Source of the DNA: a bacterium
Lineage (GTDB): Bacteria; Planctomycetota; UBA1135; UBA2386
DNA: 64,000 nt
Assembly: GCA_030432695.1 (NCBI GenBank)
Contig: JAUILN010000012.1
Coordinates: 248,001 to 312,000, forward strand
Direction of reading: 5' to 3'
The notes beneath the pieces were generated by a model, which did no database searches, had not been told where the DNA came from, and was given only the letters and a program-made list of their open reading frames with translations. Below are positions 25,623 through 35,593 of this stretch, one piece after another (the first letter of the stretch is position 1; every line of letters starts with the position of its first letter). Made by a program: the position numbers and the translations under genes.

Positions 25623-26327
25623 ATGACGAGCATCCAGATGGCCCGCCCTGCCTCCCAGGTCTTCCCTCTCGAGAATGGAGACCACCTCGACGCCGCGGAG
25701 TTCCTCCGCCGCTACGAGGCCATGCCGCCTTCGACCAGGGCCGAACTCGTCGAAGGGACGGTCTTCATGTCTTCTGCTGTTCGCGCGGACGCGCACGCCG
25801 AGCCACACAGCCGACTCGCCGCGTGGTTGCACTGCTACAAGGGCAGGACTCCGGGTACCTCGGTGCTCATCGATCCGACGCTCCACTTCTCGGAGAGTTC
25901 GGTCGTCCAGCCCGATCTCCTGCTTCGCGTCGCACCCGATCGAGGGGGTCGGTGCATCGCGGGCACCGACGGCTACCTCATGGGTCCACCTGATATGGTC
26001 CTCGAGATCGCCGCGAGTTCGGCTGGCCGCGACCTCCATTCCAAGAAGGACCTCTACCAGGCCCAGGGCGTCCGCGAATACCTCGTCTGGCGCACCCTTG
26101 ACGCCGCGATCGATTGGTTCGTGAACACCGGCGACGCCTTCGAGCCACTCGCACCCGACGCCGAAGGCTGCCTCCACAGCAGTGTGTTCCCCAGCCTCGC
26201 CCTCGACGCGCCGGCATTGCTCGCCGGTGACGACAACCGGGTGCGCATCCGTCTGGAGAGCGGACTGGAAGTCGGCGCCCACGCCGAGTTCGTCGCCCGA
26301 CTCGAGCGCGCCCGGCGACCCGACTGA
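25623..26327 (+). CDS. Uma2 family (DUF820) PD-(D/E)XK-fold protein, copy 2
   Basis: The 234-residue protein is a paralogue of the gene 812 bp upstream. The N-terminal and C-terminal thirds are close to identical; the middle (about residues 55-130) has diverged, for example HCYKGRTPGTSVLIDPTLHF in place of the copy 1 sequence. The active-site strand PPDMVLEIAASSAGRDLHSK is kept, so the fold should be intact. Divergence in the middle may reflect different substrate or partner specificity, which is inferred. It is convergent with the methyltransferase gene, 12 bp away. Confidence 0.85.
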   Translation: MTSIQMARPASQVFPLENGDHLDAAEFLRRYEAMPPSTRAELVEGTVFMSSAVRADAHAEPHSRLAAWLHCYKGRTPGTSVLIDPTLHFSESSVVQPDLLLRVAPDRGGRCIAGTDGYLMGPPDMVLEIAASSAGRDLHSKKDLYQAQGVREYLVWRTLDAAIDWFVNTGDAFEPLAPDAEGCLHSSVFPSLALDAPALLAGDDNRVRIRLESGLEVGAHAEFVARLERARRPD

Positions 26328-26339
26328 GCCCCCGCCATC

Positions 26340-26822
26340 TCAGCCCCGATTGGCGAACAACACGATGTCGTTCTTCGCCCCCTCCACCACCGTCTCGTAA
26401 CCGAACCGCTCCGCCGTCGCCCGCAGCCCGAACTCCGCGAAGGTCCGCTCCACCGCCGCGGCGCGACGCTGCAGATAGCCGAGGAACAGCGGCTGGCTCG
26501 TATCGTGGTGCGCGAGCTGCCGAATCGCATGCCGTAACACCGTCAGCGAGACGTTGAAGAACGGTGGATCGCAGAGGATCACGCCGAAGCGCTCGGCGAG
26601 CCAATCGGGCCGCGTGAGGTCGTAGCGGCGGTAGCCGGGCAGGTGCCCGAAGCGCTCGTCGAGATCGAGGCAGGTGACCGCGCGGCCACGCCGGTGCAGC
26701 TCCTCGGCGACGCGCGGCGCGCACAGACAGCACGGCGATTCGAAGCTCTCGAGTCGATCGGCCAGCCGCGCCACCGTGGCCGCATCGAAGAAGTACTGCT
26801 CGCGGTCGTGACGCTCCTCCAT
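26340..26822 (-). CDS. Small N6-adenine methyltransferase-like protein (DPPF motif)
   Basis: The 160-residue protein has a minimal Rossmann-like core: residues 30-55 (CCLCAPRVAEELHRRGRAVT then CLDLDERF) in place of a glycine loop, and the catalytic-type motif VILCDPPFFN at 82-90. The DPPF tetrapeptide is typical of amino-group methyltransferases that modify adenine in DNA or RNA, or protein lysine as in the eukaryotic EEF1AKMT1 family, which this small size resembles. The target cannot be told from sequence. It starts 5 bp after the CBM9-like gene on the same strand. Confidence 0.65.
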   Translation of the reverse strand: MEERHDREQYFFDAATVARLADRLESFESPCCLCAPRVAEELHRRGRAVTCLDLDERFGHLPGYRRYDLTRPDWLAERFGVILCDPPFFNVSLTVLRHAIRQLAHHDTSQPLFLGYLQRRAAAVERTFAEFGLRATAERFGYETVVEGAKNDIVLFANRG

Positions 26823-26827
26823 CCCGC

Positions 26828-27424
26828 TCAGCCCTCGATCCGACACAGCGTCCACTCCAGCGGCCGATGGAACGCGACCTCGGGATGCGGCGACGAGGTC
26901 GAGAGCACCGGCTCGGCCGCGCCGCGGGTCGCGTCGTAGCGGCAGAACGAGACCCGGATCAGCTCGCCGGGGCCGGCATCGACGGGGATCCGCGCGGTCG
27001 CCCGCCAGCCCGTCGCGGTCCGCTCCGCAGTGGACTCGATCTCCGCCGGATCGGCGGCGACCTCGTCGAAGTCCACGAGCCGCGTGCAGTGCCCGAAGTC
27101 CGCGAAGCGGAAGTGCAGCTTCACGTTGTCGGGCGTCACGTGCACCTCGGTGTAGCTCTCCTGGTCGTCGCGCCGCACGAACACCTCGAACACGTCGCCG
27201 GTCTCCCAGGTGCGCTGGTTGTGCTCGGTCGCGGTGTTGAACACGTCGTCGTCGACCATCTCGGCCTCGACCAGCAATGCGCCGTCGGCGAAGCGGGCGC
27301 GGACCTCGGTGGGGCGCAGGCCGGCGTCGGGCTCGGCCTGCCACGGTTGGCCGAGCGTGAAGATCGTCGGCTCGACGGCGCGGAGCGGAATCGGAGCGGC
27401 GGCAGGCGGCTGGCCGGAGGTCAT
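26828..27424 (-). CDS. Carbohydrate-binding family 9-like protein
   Basis: The 198-residue protein, read from ATG 27424, resembles the CBM9-like beta-sandwich: FADGALLVEAEMVDDDVFNT, then WETGDVFEVFVRRDDQESYT, and VHVTPDNVKLHFRFADFGH. No signal peptide was visible with this start; a longer in-frame start (27451) does not add one. In many bacteria this domain accompanies extracellular sugar metabolism. It is co-directional with the macroglobulin-like gene upstream (36-bp gap) and the methyltransferase downstream. Confidence 0.65.
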   Translation of the reverse strand: MTSGQPPAAAPIPLRAVEPTIFTLGQPWQAEPDAGLRPTEVRARFADGALLVEAEMVDDDVFNTATEHNQRTWETGDVFEVFVRRDDQESYTEVHVTPDNVKLHFRFADFGHCTRLVDFDEVAADPAEIESTAERTATGWRATARIPVDAGPGELIRVSFCRYDATRGAAEPVLSTSSPHPEVAFHRPLEWTLCRIEG

Positions 27425-27460
27425 CGCCGGAGCGTAGCCAGCCCGCGGCACACGGCGCGG

Positions 27461-30400
27461 TCAGAACCCGCGGAGCTTCAGGATCGCGTCGAGCAGCTCC
27501 TGCTCCTCCGCCGTCCAGTCGCGCTCGAGGCCGTACCGACCGGCGAGCCGCACCAGTCTCGACGCGACATCGCAGTCCTCGCCGAGGTAGTGGGCGATCA
27601 GCTCCTCGATGCGGGTCCGGGCGCGCTCCAGCTCCCGTTCGGTCATCTCCGGCGCCTCGCGGCCGATCTCCTCCACCGCGCCGGCCGCGATCAGCTCCCG
27701 CAGTCGCCGCGCGCCCGCCACGGTCGCGCAGACCGCCTCCGTCGCATCCTCGAGATCGCCCACGCGCAGACCGTAGCGCAGGAGCGTCCGCGGCCCGGCA
27801 GCTCCGAGGTCGAAGGAAGGCAGCGGATCCAGCCAGATCTCGGTGGTCGCGAGGATCTCACAGCACGCCCCGACACCGAGACGGTCGCGGAGCGCGTCCC
27901 AGTCGACCTCGGAGAAGTCGTCCAGGATCCCGAGGATGTCGTCGACGCCACCCATCGCCGAGATCGAGAGCTCGACGAACCGGAGCAACCCCTCGTCGAA
28001 CCACTCGGGACCGTCCTGACCCCCGAGGACTTCGGCGCGCAGGGCGTGCAAACCGGTGACGTCGCGTCGTACGGCGAGGTCCAGGGCACGCTGCCAGGTG
28101 CTCTGGGCCAGAGAACCCCGGTCCGACGACCCGCCGATCTCCGCGACCCCACGACGGCACAGCGCGGCGGCAAGGATGCACCGCCACGTCGACAGGTCCC
28201 GTCCGTCGTAGCCATCCGCATCCGACGCTCCCACGGCGATCGCCCAGCGCAGCTCCGTAGCCAGTTCGTCGTCGCGGAAACGCGAGCCGGCCAACGCATC
28301 GATCAGCTCGGTCTGCGCCACGAACTCGCCGGACCACGACCTCCACACCGCGAGCGGAACCCGGAGGGCGACGAGGTCGGTGAGACGATCGACTTCCCAA
28401 GCGAGTTCTCGTGCGAACTCCGGATCCTCGAGCCAGGCGCGCATCTGCGTCCCCCGATACGGGTCTTGCAGCAGCGCCCTCCAGGCCTCGGAGGCAGCGC
28501 CTCGCTCCATCACCGCCCGAATCAGGCGCTCAGGCAACAGAACCAACCGGTCGGCCGGCAGTCGGGCCGCGAACGCATCGAACTCGCACAGGCTCTCGCC
28601 CTTCGTGGTGAGCCCCCGCCAGATCGCGTCGGCCAGAAGCGGCGAGCGCGTCGGCTCGTCGATCCACCGCAGCGTCCACTCGAGTGCGCAAGGCGATCGC
28701 TCCACTCCGGCATCGACGAGTTCGGCCAGCAGTGCCGCCCTCTCCGCAGTCGAAGCGACCTGCGCCGCAGATCGCGCCAGGACGTCGACCACCTTCCAGC
28801 GCCGGAGCGTGGCGTCGACCCGGTCCGCTCGGAACGCGCGTAGGGACCGATCGAGAGCCTCCCGACGCAGCGACTCGACTTCAGCAACCAGCTGTCGGAT
28901 CCCCCGCGGAATCACCTCGCCGCGCTGCACGCCCGCTCCGGGCCCGGAGCCCTCGCGGAGGATCCCGGCCTCGTCGGTCAGCGGCAGTTCGTTGCTCAGG
29001 AACCAGAACTCCACCAAGGTCCGGACCTGGTCCACGTTGGCCACGGCGCGGAGGCCCTCGACCGCGGTCCGGATCTGCGCCTCGACCTTTTCGTCGAACA
29101 CCAGGGCCGAACCCCGGAGGCCACCGGGATCGGACCGATGCGCGTCCCACAGCAGGTCGACGAGTCGGTCCGCGCGCCGCGACAACCGCTTCTGGTAGGC
29201 CTCCATCCGTCGTCGCTCGGGCGTCGACTCGTCATCTCGGAGCCGCCGCGACGTCCGCTGCGTCGACAGCTCGGTCCACCCGACGTCGACCGTCGAAGGA
29301 ACCTGCTCCGGCGCGGCGACCACGGTGACCCGACGACCGGCGGAACCGCCCTGCAGGTCGTCCTGGTACATCGCGCGAGCGACGACCGGTGGCCACACCA
29401 TCGTGCCGCTGCGGGTGGCGATCAGCGGAATGTGCCGGATCGTGGAGCGGCCCGCCCGCAGCCACGACACGGTGTAGGCCAGGCGATCGTCGAACACCTC
29501 GACGCCGGGCTGCTCCCGTGGCATCTCGAAACCGGCCGGCATCGGCACCTCCACGACCAGGTAGCGGAGGTGCTGGTCCGGGCACCGTGCCTCGACCTCC
29601 AGCTCGTAGAGACGTCCGCGCACCAACGGCCCCTCGACCGGCTCGCGCTCTTCGTCGACGTCCGACGTAGAGACCGGCAGCAACCGATGCCGCACCTCGA
29701 CGGGCGACGACCACCCGGTGTGGGCCGACCCGGCTTCACTCATCGTTCCGGTCACGACCACGTCGACACCCTCGACGCCGCCCTCGACATCGAGCCGCAA
29801 CGAACCCGGTACCTCGGGCACGCGCAGCGTCGCCCGATGGCCCGACTCCTCCGAGAGTTCGACCGACCAGCGCTCCTCCGCGGAGCGCAGCGTCACGACG
29901 CGGCCCTCGACCTCCGCCTCGGCAGATTCCGCGTCGACCAACGCGAGTGCCGCCAGCGCCACCGACTGCGCGTAGGTCGAGCACCACGTGCTCAGGACGC
30001 GGTGCCGGAGAACCGCGGCCTCCTGCTGCACGCGGCTCGCAGCGTCCGAGGCTTCGTCCTGCGAGAGCACGAGGCGATGACGGAGTTCGAGCCTGGAGGC
30101 CGCGATCGCGACCGGATCCTCGCCGGGGAACCACTGACGCTCCGGCTCGAGCGAGTCCGCACGAGCCGACCACTCGCCTGCGGCCTCGAACTCGCCGATG
30201 GTCCACAACGCGAGTCCCGCGCGAGCCGCCAGGCCGGGTGCCAGGAGCGTCTCGCCGGACGCGCCGCGCTCCCGATCGAACTCTCGCTCGAGCGCGGTGG
30301 TCACGATCCGGACCACCGACGGGTCGTCGGGCCGGCGCCGCAACAGCGCCACCACCAGCTCGAGATCCTCCCAGTCGGCCGGCCCTTCCGACGCGACGCG

Positions 30401-33400
30401 CTCGAGCGCCGGCGCGTACATCGCGGCCGCGGGGTCACAGCCGAGGCCGAACCCGTCCGGATCGAAACCTGCCTCGCGCAGCACGCAGAGGCCGTGCAGG
30501 ACCAGCGCGGTCATCTCCCGGTCGGGTCCCTCGCCCCGCCACCAGGCGAAGCCTCCACCCGCTCCGACCTGCAGCTGGCGCAGCCTCTGGAATCCCGCGT
30601 CCAGACGCTCGCGGAACCCGGGATCCTCGGGCAGGTCCGTGGCCTCTCCACGCGCGCGCCGCCCGCGCGCCTCGGCGAAGAACGGCAGGATCGACGACAG
30701 GGTCTGCTCGACGCAACCGTACGGATACTGCTCGAGCTGCTCCCTCAGCATCTGACGGACCGCGGACCGTGCCGCGAGAACGGTGATCTCCAGACTCTCC
30801 GCTTCGCGCACGCCCTCGGGGATCGCGACGGCAACGGAACCCGCACCGCCGAACGTGGTGGCCGAGACCCGGCGCAACACCGCATCGGGCAGGATCGGCA
30901 AGGTGCGTCGCGAGCGATCGACCACCTTCGTGCCGTCGGCGGCGAACGGATCGAGCACCGACAGGGCCGTGTCCAGAACTCCGGTCGTACCCTCGCCGGC
31001 CCGGAGCGCGATCTCCACGGTCGCCGTCCGACCTGGTGCCACGTCGAGCGGATGCTTCGACGCCTCCAGACCGAGGCCGCCCGATGCCGCGACGTCGACC
31101 GTCGCGCGAACGGCCTCCGCTCCTTCCAGACCCTCTGCGCCGGACGCATCGACGACGACCGGCACGTCGACCGCATCGCCCTCCCGCATCACGCGCGGCA
31201 GCCGCGGCTCGGCAACCATCGGCAACCGCGTGCAGAGCGACCGCCGCTCCAGAAAGCCCTCTCCCTCGGGCGAGACGCTCACCACGGTGACGCGCCAGTC
31301 GGCCACGTCGTCGGGCATGGAGATCGGAATGCGCGCGACTCCGTCTGCGTCACTGACCGCGGTCCGGAACGCCGCCGTCGCCCGGAACTCGCTGCGCAGC
31401 GCCGCGGTCGATGCCCCGCCGTACGGTCCCGGCGCCGCGCCACCCGGCCCCGGTGTTTCCACGGAGCCCCAGGGATCGATGCCCGGCGCCAGCACGCACC
31501 CGTCCACCAGGAGGTTGGCGAGTGCGTCCAGCGGCTCGCAGGTCTTCTCGGTCTCGAAGCGCCACAGCTCTTCCCGGTCGATGGCCGGCACCAACGCATC
31601 CCGCGGCTCGGTGGTCCGGTCCTCGCCCAGGTCGAAGATCCGCGCATCGACGACCGCGACGGTGACGAGCGTGCCCGGCGCCCCGACGTCGACCACGACG
31701 TCGAATGCCGCGCCCGGAGCGATGCGCTCCGGCATCTCGATGCGCGGCTCGCTCACGACCGCGCGCGCGAGCGGCACGCGGAGCCGCTCCAACCGGCCCG
31801 GTGCGACGAGCGCCAGGTCGAGCACCGGCCACTCGTCGGCCCGCGGCTCGACTTCGAACTCGGCGCGACCTTCCAGGTCGAGCTGCACGACGGTCGCCTC
31901 CAGCCGGGCACCGCGGCCGCGAACCACGAGCACGTGACCCTCCTTCGTACCGCGCAGTGCGACCGTCATCTCCTGGCCGACGGTTCCGCGCGCGGGAGCC
32001 GAGAGACGTTGCGGCGTGGGCGCCCGCGTTGGACCGCTCCGTCGACGGATGCGATGGACGAGCCGCTCGCTGCGCCCCTCGGGCGTGACGACGTCGAAGC
32101 GCACCTCCACGAAGTCACCGCTCGCGAGTCGCGACACGTCGAGCGAGCAGATGGCCCGTCCGGCCTCGTCCGTGGCGAGCCGGTGCTGTGACTCTGCACC
32201 CAGACCCCGGACCACGACGTCGGCCTCCAACCCGCTGGCCGGCCCGCCGCTGGCCCAACGCGCCGCGAGCACCACGTCGACCCGATCCGGCTCGCCGTCG
32301 TGCGCCAGCTCCGTCGGGCCGAAGACCTCGAGGGCCAGCGTCGGCCGCACGAACTCGGCGACCCGACAGGCGCGGGTCTCCAGGATCGGGGGGACCTCGT
32401 CCACCTCCTCGGAACCAGGCCGCTCCAACCGGAAGCGCACGTCGCCGTCCGAGATCCGTCGCGGCACTTCGATCACGAACGCGGCATGTCCCAGCGCGTC
32501 GGCACGCAGCGCGAGTTCCTTCTCCTGGTCGGTACCGACGAAGACCCGCAGGCTGAACGACTCGCCGGCGGCAGGTCGGTTCGACACACGCGCGTCGATT
32601 CCTTCACCGTCCCAGTCCAGAGAATGAACCACCACCCGCCCCTGGATGGGTTCCCCCCGGCGATAGACCGGTCGGTCGACCATCAGGTGCGCGAGGTCGG
32701 CGGGCCGCGACTCGCGATGCAGCCGCGCGTGCGGCAGGTGGATGCTGGCCGGATGCCCCTCGTGGTCACGGACGTCGAGGACCGCCGCCCCCTCGACCAG
32801 ATTCCCGAGGAACTCCCGGTAGGACTCGCCGATCGGTGCGACCCGCGACCTGCCCCGTTCGGCATCGCGCAACCAGGCGGCGAGTTCCGCGACGGCGCCG
32901 GACTGGATCCCGAAGGCGGCGAAGCGCGACGTACCGACCACGCCGACCACGTCGAGATCGCTGACCTCGATCCTCCGGACCGCCCGCCACCCGTGCTCCA
33001 GCGAACGCCACTCCACCTGCCAGTTGCCGACCGGGAGCGGCACCACTCGCGACCGCACGGAGGACGGCTCCACCACCTGGCGCCACTCTGCAGGCGCCTG
33101 ACTCTGCAGCAGGTCCGCCAGCTCGTGCCGTCCTCCGGCCACCGGCCAGGCCTCGAGCTGCAAGCGCTCACCGACCCGCGGCAGCATCCATTCGGCATCG
33201 GAGCGGATGCGGATCGGATCGCCGTCGAACAGCGAGACCTTCGCGAGCTCGACGAACCGACGAGCGCGCTCGCGATCTTCCGACGGTGCGGTCGCATGCC
33301 AGGACCGATCTCGCAGCAGGTCGTCGAGCGCACCGACCAAGGTGGCGACGTGGACGGTCGAGTGCGAAGGAGCGTCTGCATCCAACGAGTCCTCGTCCCG

Positions 33401-33781
33401 CATCAGACCTTCCAGGTCCGACCAGAGGCGTAGTTCGGGCACGACCTCTTCGCGGCCGAGCGCCACCAACAGCTGCGCGCTGGCCGCCAGCAGGGTGCGG
33501 TCGACCACCTCGTCGTCGATCGTGTCGCGGGCGGTGGCGATCAGCGCAGCCACCCGCTCGGTCGCCGGCAGCATGGCTGCGGCAAGTCGTGACCGAGCGG
33601 CCGGGTCGGCGACCGAGGCGATCCGCACGTTCGCCGCGTGGAGGTCTCCGCTCAACCAGGCCGCGGCGACTCGCCGGCCAGACGGAGAACCCGATTCCTG
33701 GGCACGCGCCCACGACGTCGACAGAGCGAGAAGGCCGCAACACCACAGTGCCGCGCCCGCGAGAGATCGGATGGGGATCAT
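27461..33781 (-). CDS. Alpha-2-macroglobulin-like protein with intact thioester and long C-terminal extension
   Basis: I start at ATG 33781, which opens a signal peptide (LAGAALWCCGLLALSTSWA); the product is 2106 residues. An MG2-type domain occurs near 365-460 (VDRPVYRRGEPIQGRVVVHS), the A2M bait-proximal domain near 795-840 (RIPISMPDDVADWRVTVVSV), and the thioester motif YGCVEQ near 1020, with Cys and Gln both present. Bacterial macroglobulins trap proteases in the periplasm or at the cell surface. From about 1480 onward there are more than 600 mostly helical residues with no family recognised, which is unusual. It is divergent from a subtilase gene 122 bp away. Confidence 0.85.
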   Translation of the reverse strand: MIPIRSLAGAALWCCGLLALSTSWARAQESGSPSGRRVAAAWLSGDLHAANVRIASVADPAARSRLAAAMLPATERVAALIATARDTIDDEVVDRTLLAASAQLLVALGREEVVPELRLWSDLEGLMRDEDSLDADAPSHSTVHVATLVGALDDLLRDRSWHATAPSEDRERARRFVELAKVSLFDGDPIRIRSDAEWMLPRVGERLQLEAWPVAGGRHELADLLQSQAPAEWRQVVEPSSVRSRVVPLPVGNWQVEWRSLEHGWRAVRRIEVSDLDVVGVVGTSRFAAFGIQSGAVAELAAWLRDAERGRSRVAPIGESYREFLGNLVEGAAVLDVRDHEGHPASIHLPHARLHRESRPADLAHLMVDRPVYRRGEPIQGRVVVHSLDWDGEGIDARVSNRPAAGESFSLRVFVGTDQEKELALRADALGHAAFVIEVPRRISDGDVRFRLERPGSEEVDEVPPILETRACRVAEFVRPTLALEVFGPTELAHDGEPDRVDVVLAARWASGGPASGLEADVVVRGLGAESQHRLATDEAGRAICSLDVSRLASGDFVEVRFDVVTPEGRSERLVHRIRRRSGPTRAPTPQRLSAPARGTVGQEMTVALRGTKEGHVLVVRGRGARLEATVVQLDLEGRAEFEVEPRADEWPVLDLALVAPGRLERLRVPLARAVVSEPRIEMPERIAPGAAFDVVVDVGAPGTLVTVAVVDARIFDLGEDRTTEPRDALVPAIDREELWRFETEKTCEPLDALANLLVDGCVLAPGIDPWGSVETPGPGGAAPGPYGGASTAALRSEFRATAAFRTAVSDADGVARIPISMPDDVADWRVTVVSVSPEGEGFLERRSLCTRLPMVAEPRLPRVMREGDAVDVPVVVDASGAEGLEGAEAVRATVDVAASGGLGLEASKHPLDVAPGRTATVEIALRAGEGTTGVLDTALSVLDPFAADGTKVVDRSRRTLPILPDAVLRRVSATTFGGAGSVAVAIPEGVREAESLEITVLAARSAVRQMLREQLEQYPYGCVEQTLSSILPFFAEARGRRARGEATDLPEDPGFRERLDAGFQRLRQLQVGAGGGFAWWRGEGPDREMTALVLHGLCVLREAGFDPDGFGLGCDPAAAMYAPALERVASEGPADWEDLELVVALLRRRPDDPSVVRIVTTALEREFDRERGASGETLLAPGLAARAGLALWTIGEFEAAGEWSARADSLEPERQWFPGEDPVAIAASRLELRHRLVLSQDEASDAASRVQQEAAVLRHRVLSTWCSTYAQSVALAALALVDAESAEAEVEGRVVTLRSAEERWSVELSEESGHRATLRVPEVPGSLRLDVEGGVEGVDVVVTGTMSEAGSAHTGWSSPVEVRHRLLPVSTSDVDEEREPVEGPLVRGRLYELEVEARCPDQHLRYLVVEVPMPAGFEMPREQPGVEVFDDRLAYTVSWLRAGRSTIRHIPLIATRSGTMVWPPVVARAMYQDDLQGGSAGRRVTVVAAPEQVPSTVDVGWTELSTQRTSRRLRDDESTPERRRMEAYQKRLSRRADRLVDLLWDAHRSDPGGLRGSALVFDEKVEAQIRTAVEGLRAVANVDQVRTLVEFWFLSNELPLTDEAGILREGSGPGAGVQRGEVIPRGIRQLVAEVESLRREALDRSLRAFRADRVDATLRRWKVVDVLARSAAQVASTAERAALLAELVDAGVERSPCALEWTLRWIDEPTRSPLLADAIWRGLTTKGESLCEFDAFAARLPADRLVLLPERLIRAVMERGAASEAWRALLQDPYRGTQMRAWLEDPEFARELAWEVDRLTDLVALRVPLAVWRSWSGEFVAQTELIDALAGSRFRDDELATELRWAIAVGASDADGYDGRDLSTWRCILAAALCRRGVAEIGGSSDRGSLAQSTWQRALDLAVRRDVTGLHALRAEVLGGQDGPEWFDEGLLRFVELSISAMGGVDDILGILDDFSEVDWDALRDRLGVGACCEILATTEIWLDPLPSFDLGAAGPRTLLRYGLRVGDLEDATEAVCATVAGARRLRELIAAGAVEEIGREAPEMTERELERARTRIEELIAHYLGEDCDVASRLVRLAGRYGLERDWTAEEQELLDAILKLRGF

Positions 33782-33903
33782 GGCGAGGCCCGGAGAGGCA
33801 ACGCGCATGCCTCGCGCCGGAAGAGGTCCTGTCGGATCGCTGTCACCACCTCGTGACACGAAGCTCCAACTCCCACCACCCCGCGTGCGACTACGCTCAC
33901 CGC

Positions 33904-35529
33904 ATGCTTCGACTCCGCACGCTGCTACTCACCTGTCTGCTGCTCGGACCCGACCCGCTCCCCGCGCAGGGCTCGACCCCCGAGCCGCCGCGCTGCGATC
34001 CCGACCTCGCCGACTTCGACGGCCACGCACCGGTCTTCGTGCGGATGCGCGACCAACTCCTCCCCGACGGCAAGGCCTGGCCAGCGTTCCAGCAGGAGCA
34101 CCAGGGCGCCGACCGCCGCGCGCTGCGCCGCACCGTCCTCGCCGAGTTGCAGCAGCGCGCCGACAAGTCCTGGAGCGCGGTGGCCGAGGTCGTCGCGACG
34201 CTCGAGCAGGGCGAGCACGTCGTCGACGCGCAGCGCTTCTGGATCGTCAACGGCTTCGCCTGCGATGCCGACGCCGAGGCAGTGGCACGGCTCGCCGGCC
34301 TCGACGCGGTCGCCTGGGTCCATCGGCAGACCCAGCCGGGTCGTCAGGTCCAGCACCGGACCGCCGGCCGCGCCAGTCCGCGCAGCGGCTCGCAGCGCGC
34401 GCGTGAACAGGCGTTCGACCTCGCGCTCGAACTCACCGGCGGCGATCGGAACGAAGCACCCTTCGACCCCGCAGGCCTCACCATCCCCTGGAACGTCGCC
34501 AAGGTCCGTGCCCCCGAGGCCTGGGCCCTCGGTGCCGACGGCTCCGGCGTGGTCGTCGCGGTGATGGACAGCGGGCTGTTGCCGGTGCCCGCGCTCTACC
34601 GGGCACTCTGGCGCAACCCCGAGGAACAACCGAACGGCAAGGACGACGACGGCGACGGCCGCATCGACGACCTGTTCGGCTGGGACCTGAACACCGACTC
34701 GAAGCTCTGCCTCGGCGACGGCGCGCAGTCGCACGGCACGATGTGCGCCGGGATCATCGTCGGCCGGGCAGCCGGCGAGCCCGGCATCGTCACCGGACTC
34801 GCACCGCGCGCGCGGCTGATGGTGCTCCGCGGCATGGGCCGCCTCGACGGCTACGAGTACGCCGCGCTGCACGGCGCCGACGTCCTGTCGATGAGCTACA
34901 TGTGGGTCGGCATCGACCTCGGCAGCTACCGCGGCGTGTTCCGCACCGCGCACGAACACCTCGCCGCCTGCGGCATCGTCGCGGTCGGCGGCGCGGGCAA
35001 CTTCGCGACCTCGCACCCCGAGGGCGAGCAGATCGGCGTGCCCAAGGACATCCCCTGCGTGCTGGCCATGGCCGGCATCGACCAGGACGGCAACGTGCCA
35101 CCGTTCAGCAGCCGTGGACCGGTCCGCCCGTGGAGCGACGTGCTGTTCTTCGAAGGCACGACCGAGCCGCTGAAGCCCGACCTCACCGCCTGCAATGCCG
35201 GCTTCCCGCTCTGGCACCACACCGAGATGCGTGGCCGCCGCGTGGAGGTGTTCCAGGGCTTCGGCCCCGACGACGCGCCCGAATCGATCGGCCTGATCGT
35301 CGGCCCGCGCGGCAACTCGTTCGCGGGCCCGCACGCGGCGGGTGCGGCGGCGCTGGTGCTGTCGGCAGCCCCCGCGACCCCGAGCTGGCGCGTCGCCGAG
35401 GTGCTGCGGAGCACCGCGGAGGATCTCGGCGAGCCCGGCCACGATCCGGTGTTCGGCCACGGGCTGCTGCGCTGCGACGCGGCGGTGGCGGCGGCGCGCG
35501 ACGCGGACGCACGCCAGCCGAAGAAATAG
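33904..35529 (+). CDS. Secreted subtilisin-like serine protease (S8)
   Basis: The 541-residue protein has a signal peptide (LRTLLLTCLLLGPDPLPAQG), a propeptide-like region to about residue 195, then the S8 domain. The triad is complete: Asp222 in VVAVMDSG, His277 in SHGTMCAG and Ser472 in GNSFAGPHAAG. The usual GTSMA is replaced by GNSFA, but the serine is kept. A DDDGDGRIDD acidic segment near 240 may bind calcium. It is divergent from the alpha-2-macroglobulin-like gene; protease and inhibitor side by side is notable but regulation between them is not shown. Confidence 0.9.
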   Translation: MLRLRTLLLTCLLLGPDPLPAQGSTPEPPRCDPDLADFDGHAPVFVRMRDQLLPDGKAWPAFQQEHQGADRRALRRTVLAELQQRADKSWSAVAEVVATLEQGEHVVDAQRFWIVNGFACDADAEAVARLAGLDAVAWVHRQTQPGRQVQHRTAGRASPRSGSQRAREQAFDLALELTGGDRNEAPFDPAGLTIPWNVAKVRAPEAWALGADGSGVVVAVMDSGLLPVPALYRALWRNPEEQPNGKDDDGDGRIDDLFGWDLNTDSKLCLGDGAQSHGTMCAGIIVGRAAGEPGIVTGLAPRARLMVLRGMGRLDGYEYAALHGADVLSMSYMWVGIDLGSYRGVFRTAHEHLAACGIVAVGGAGNFATSHPEGEQIGVPKDIPCVLAMAGIDQDGNVPPFSSRGPVRPWSDVLFFEGTTEPLKPDLTACNAGFPLWHHTEMRGRRVEVFQGFGPDDAPESIGLIVGPRGNSFAGPHAAGAAALVLSAAPATPSWRVAEVLRSTAEDLGEPGHDPVFGHGLLRCDAAVAAARDADARQPKK

Positions 35530-35593
35530 CTGACCGCGCGAGACCCGACTCACGCAGTCCGGTGCACACGCCGGTTTCCCGGCGTCACGCACC

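Larger units (their letters stand above)
24760..26327 (+). repeat. 812-bp tandem duplication carrying Uma2 genes
   Basis: The two Uma2 genes start exactly 812 bp apart (24811 and 25623). Their leaders match almost base for base from about 24773 and 25585 through the start codons (GACCCGAAATGCGGTCCCAG and onward), and the first 60 coding bases are nearly identical. This indicates duplication of gene plus leader, with later divergence in the middle of the coding region. Confidence 0.85.

Noticed and set aside
29138..32191. A 1017-codon open frame on the plus strand opposite the macroglobulin-like gene
   Set aside because: It is a high-GC shadow frame; the minus strand has signal peptide, thioester and domain motifs, and the plus frame has only Arg/His/Pro-rich low-complexity sequence.
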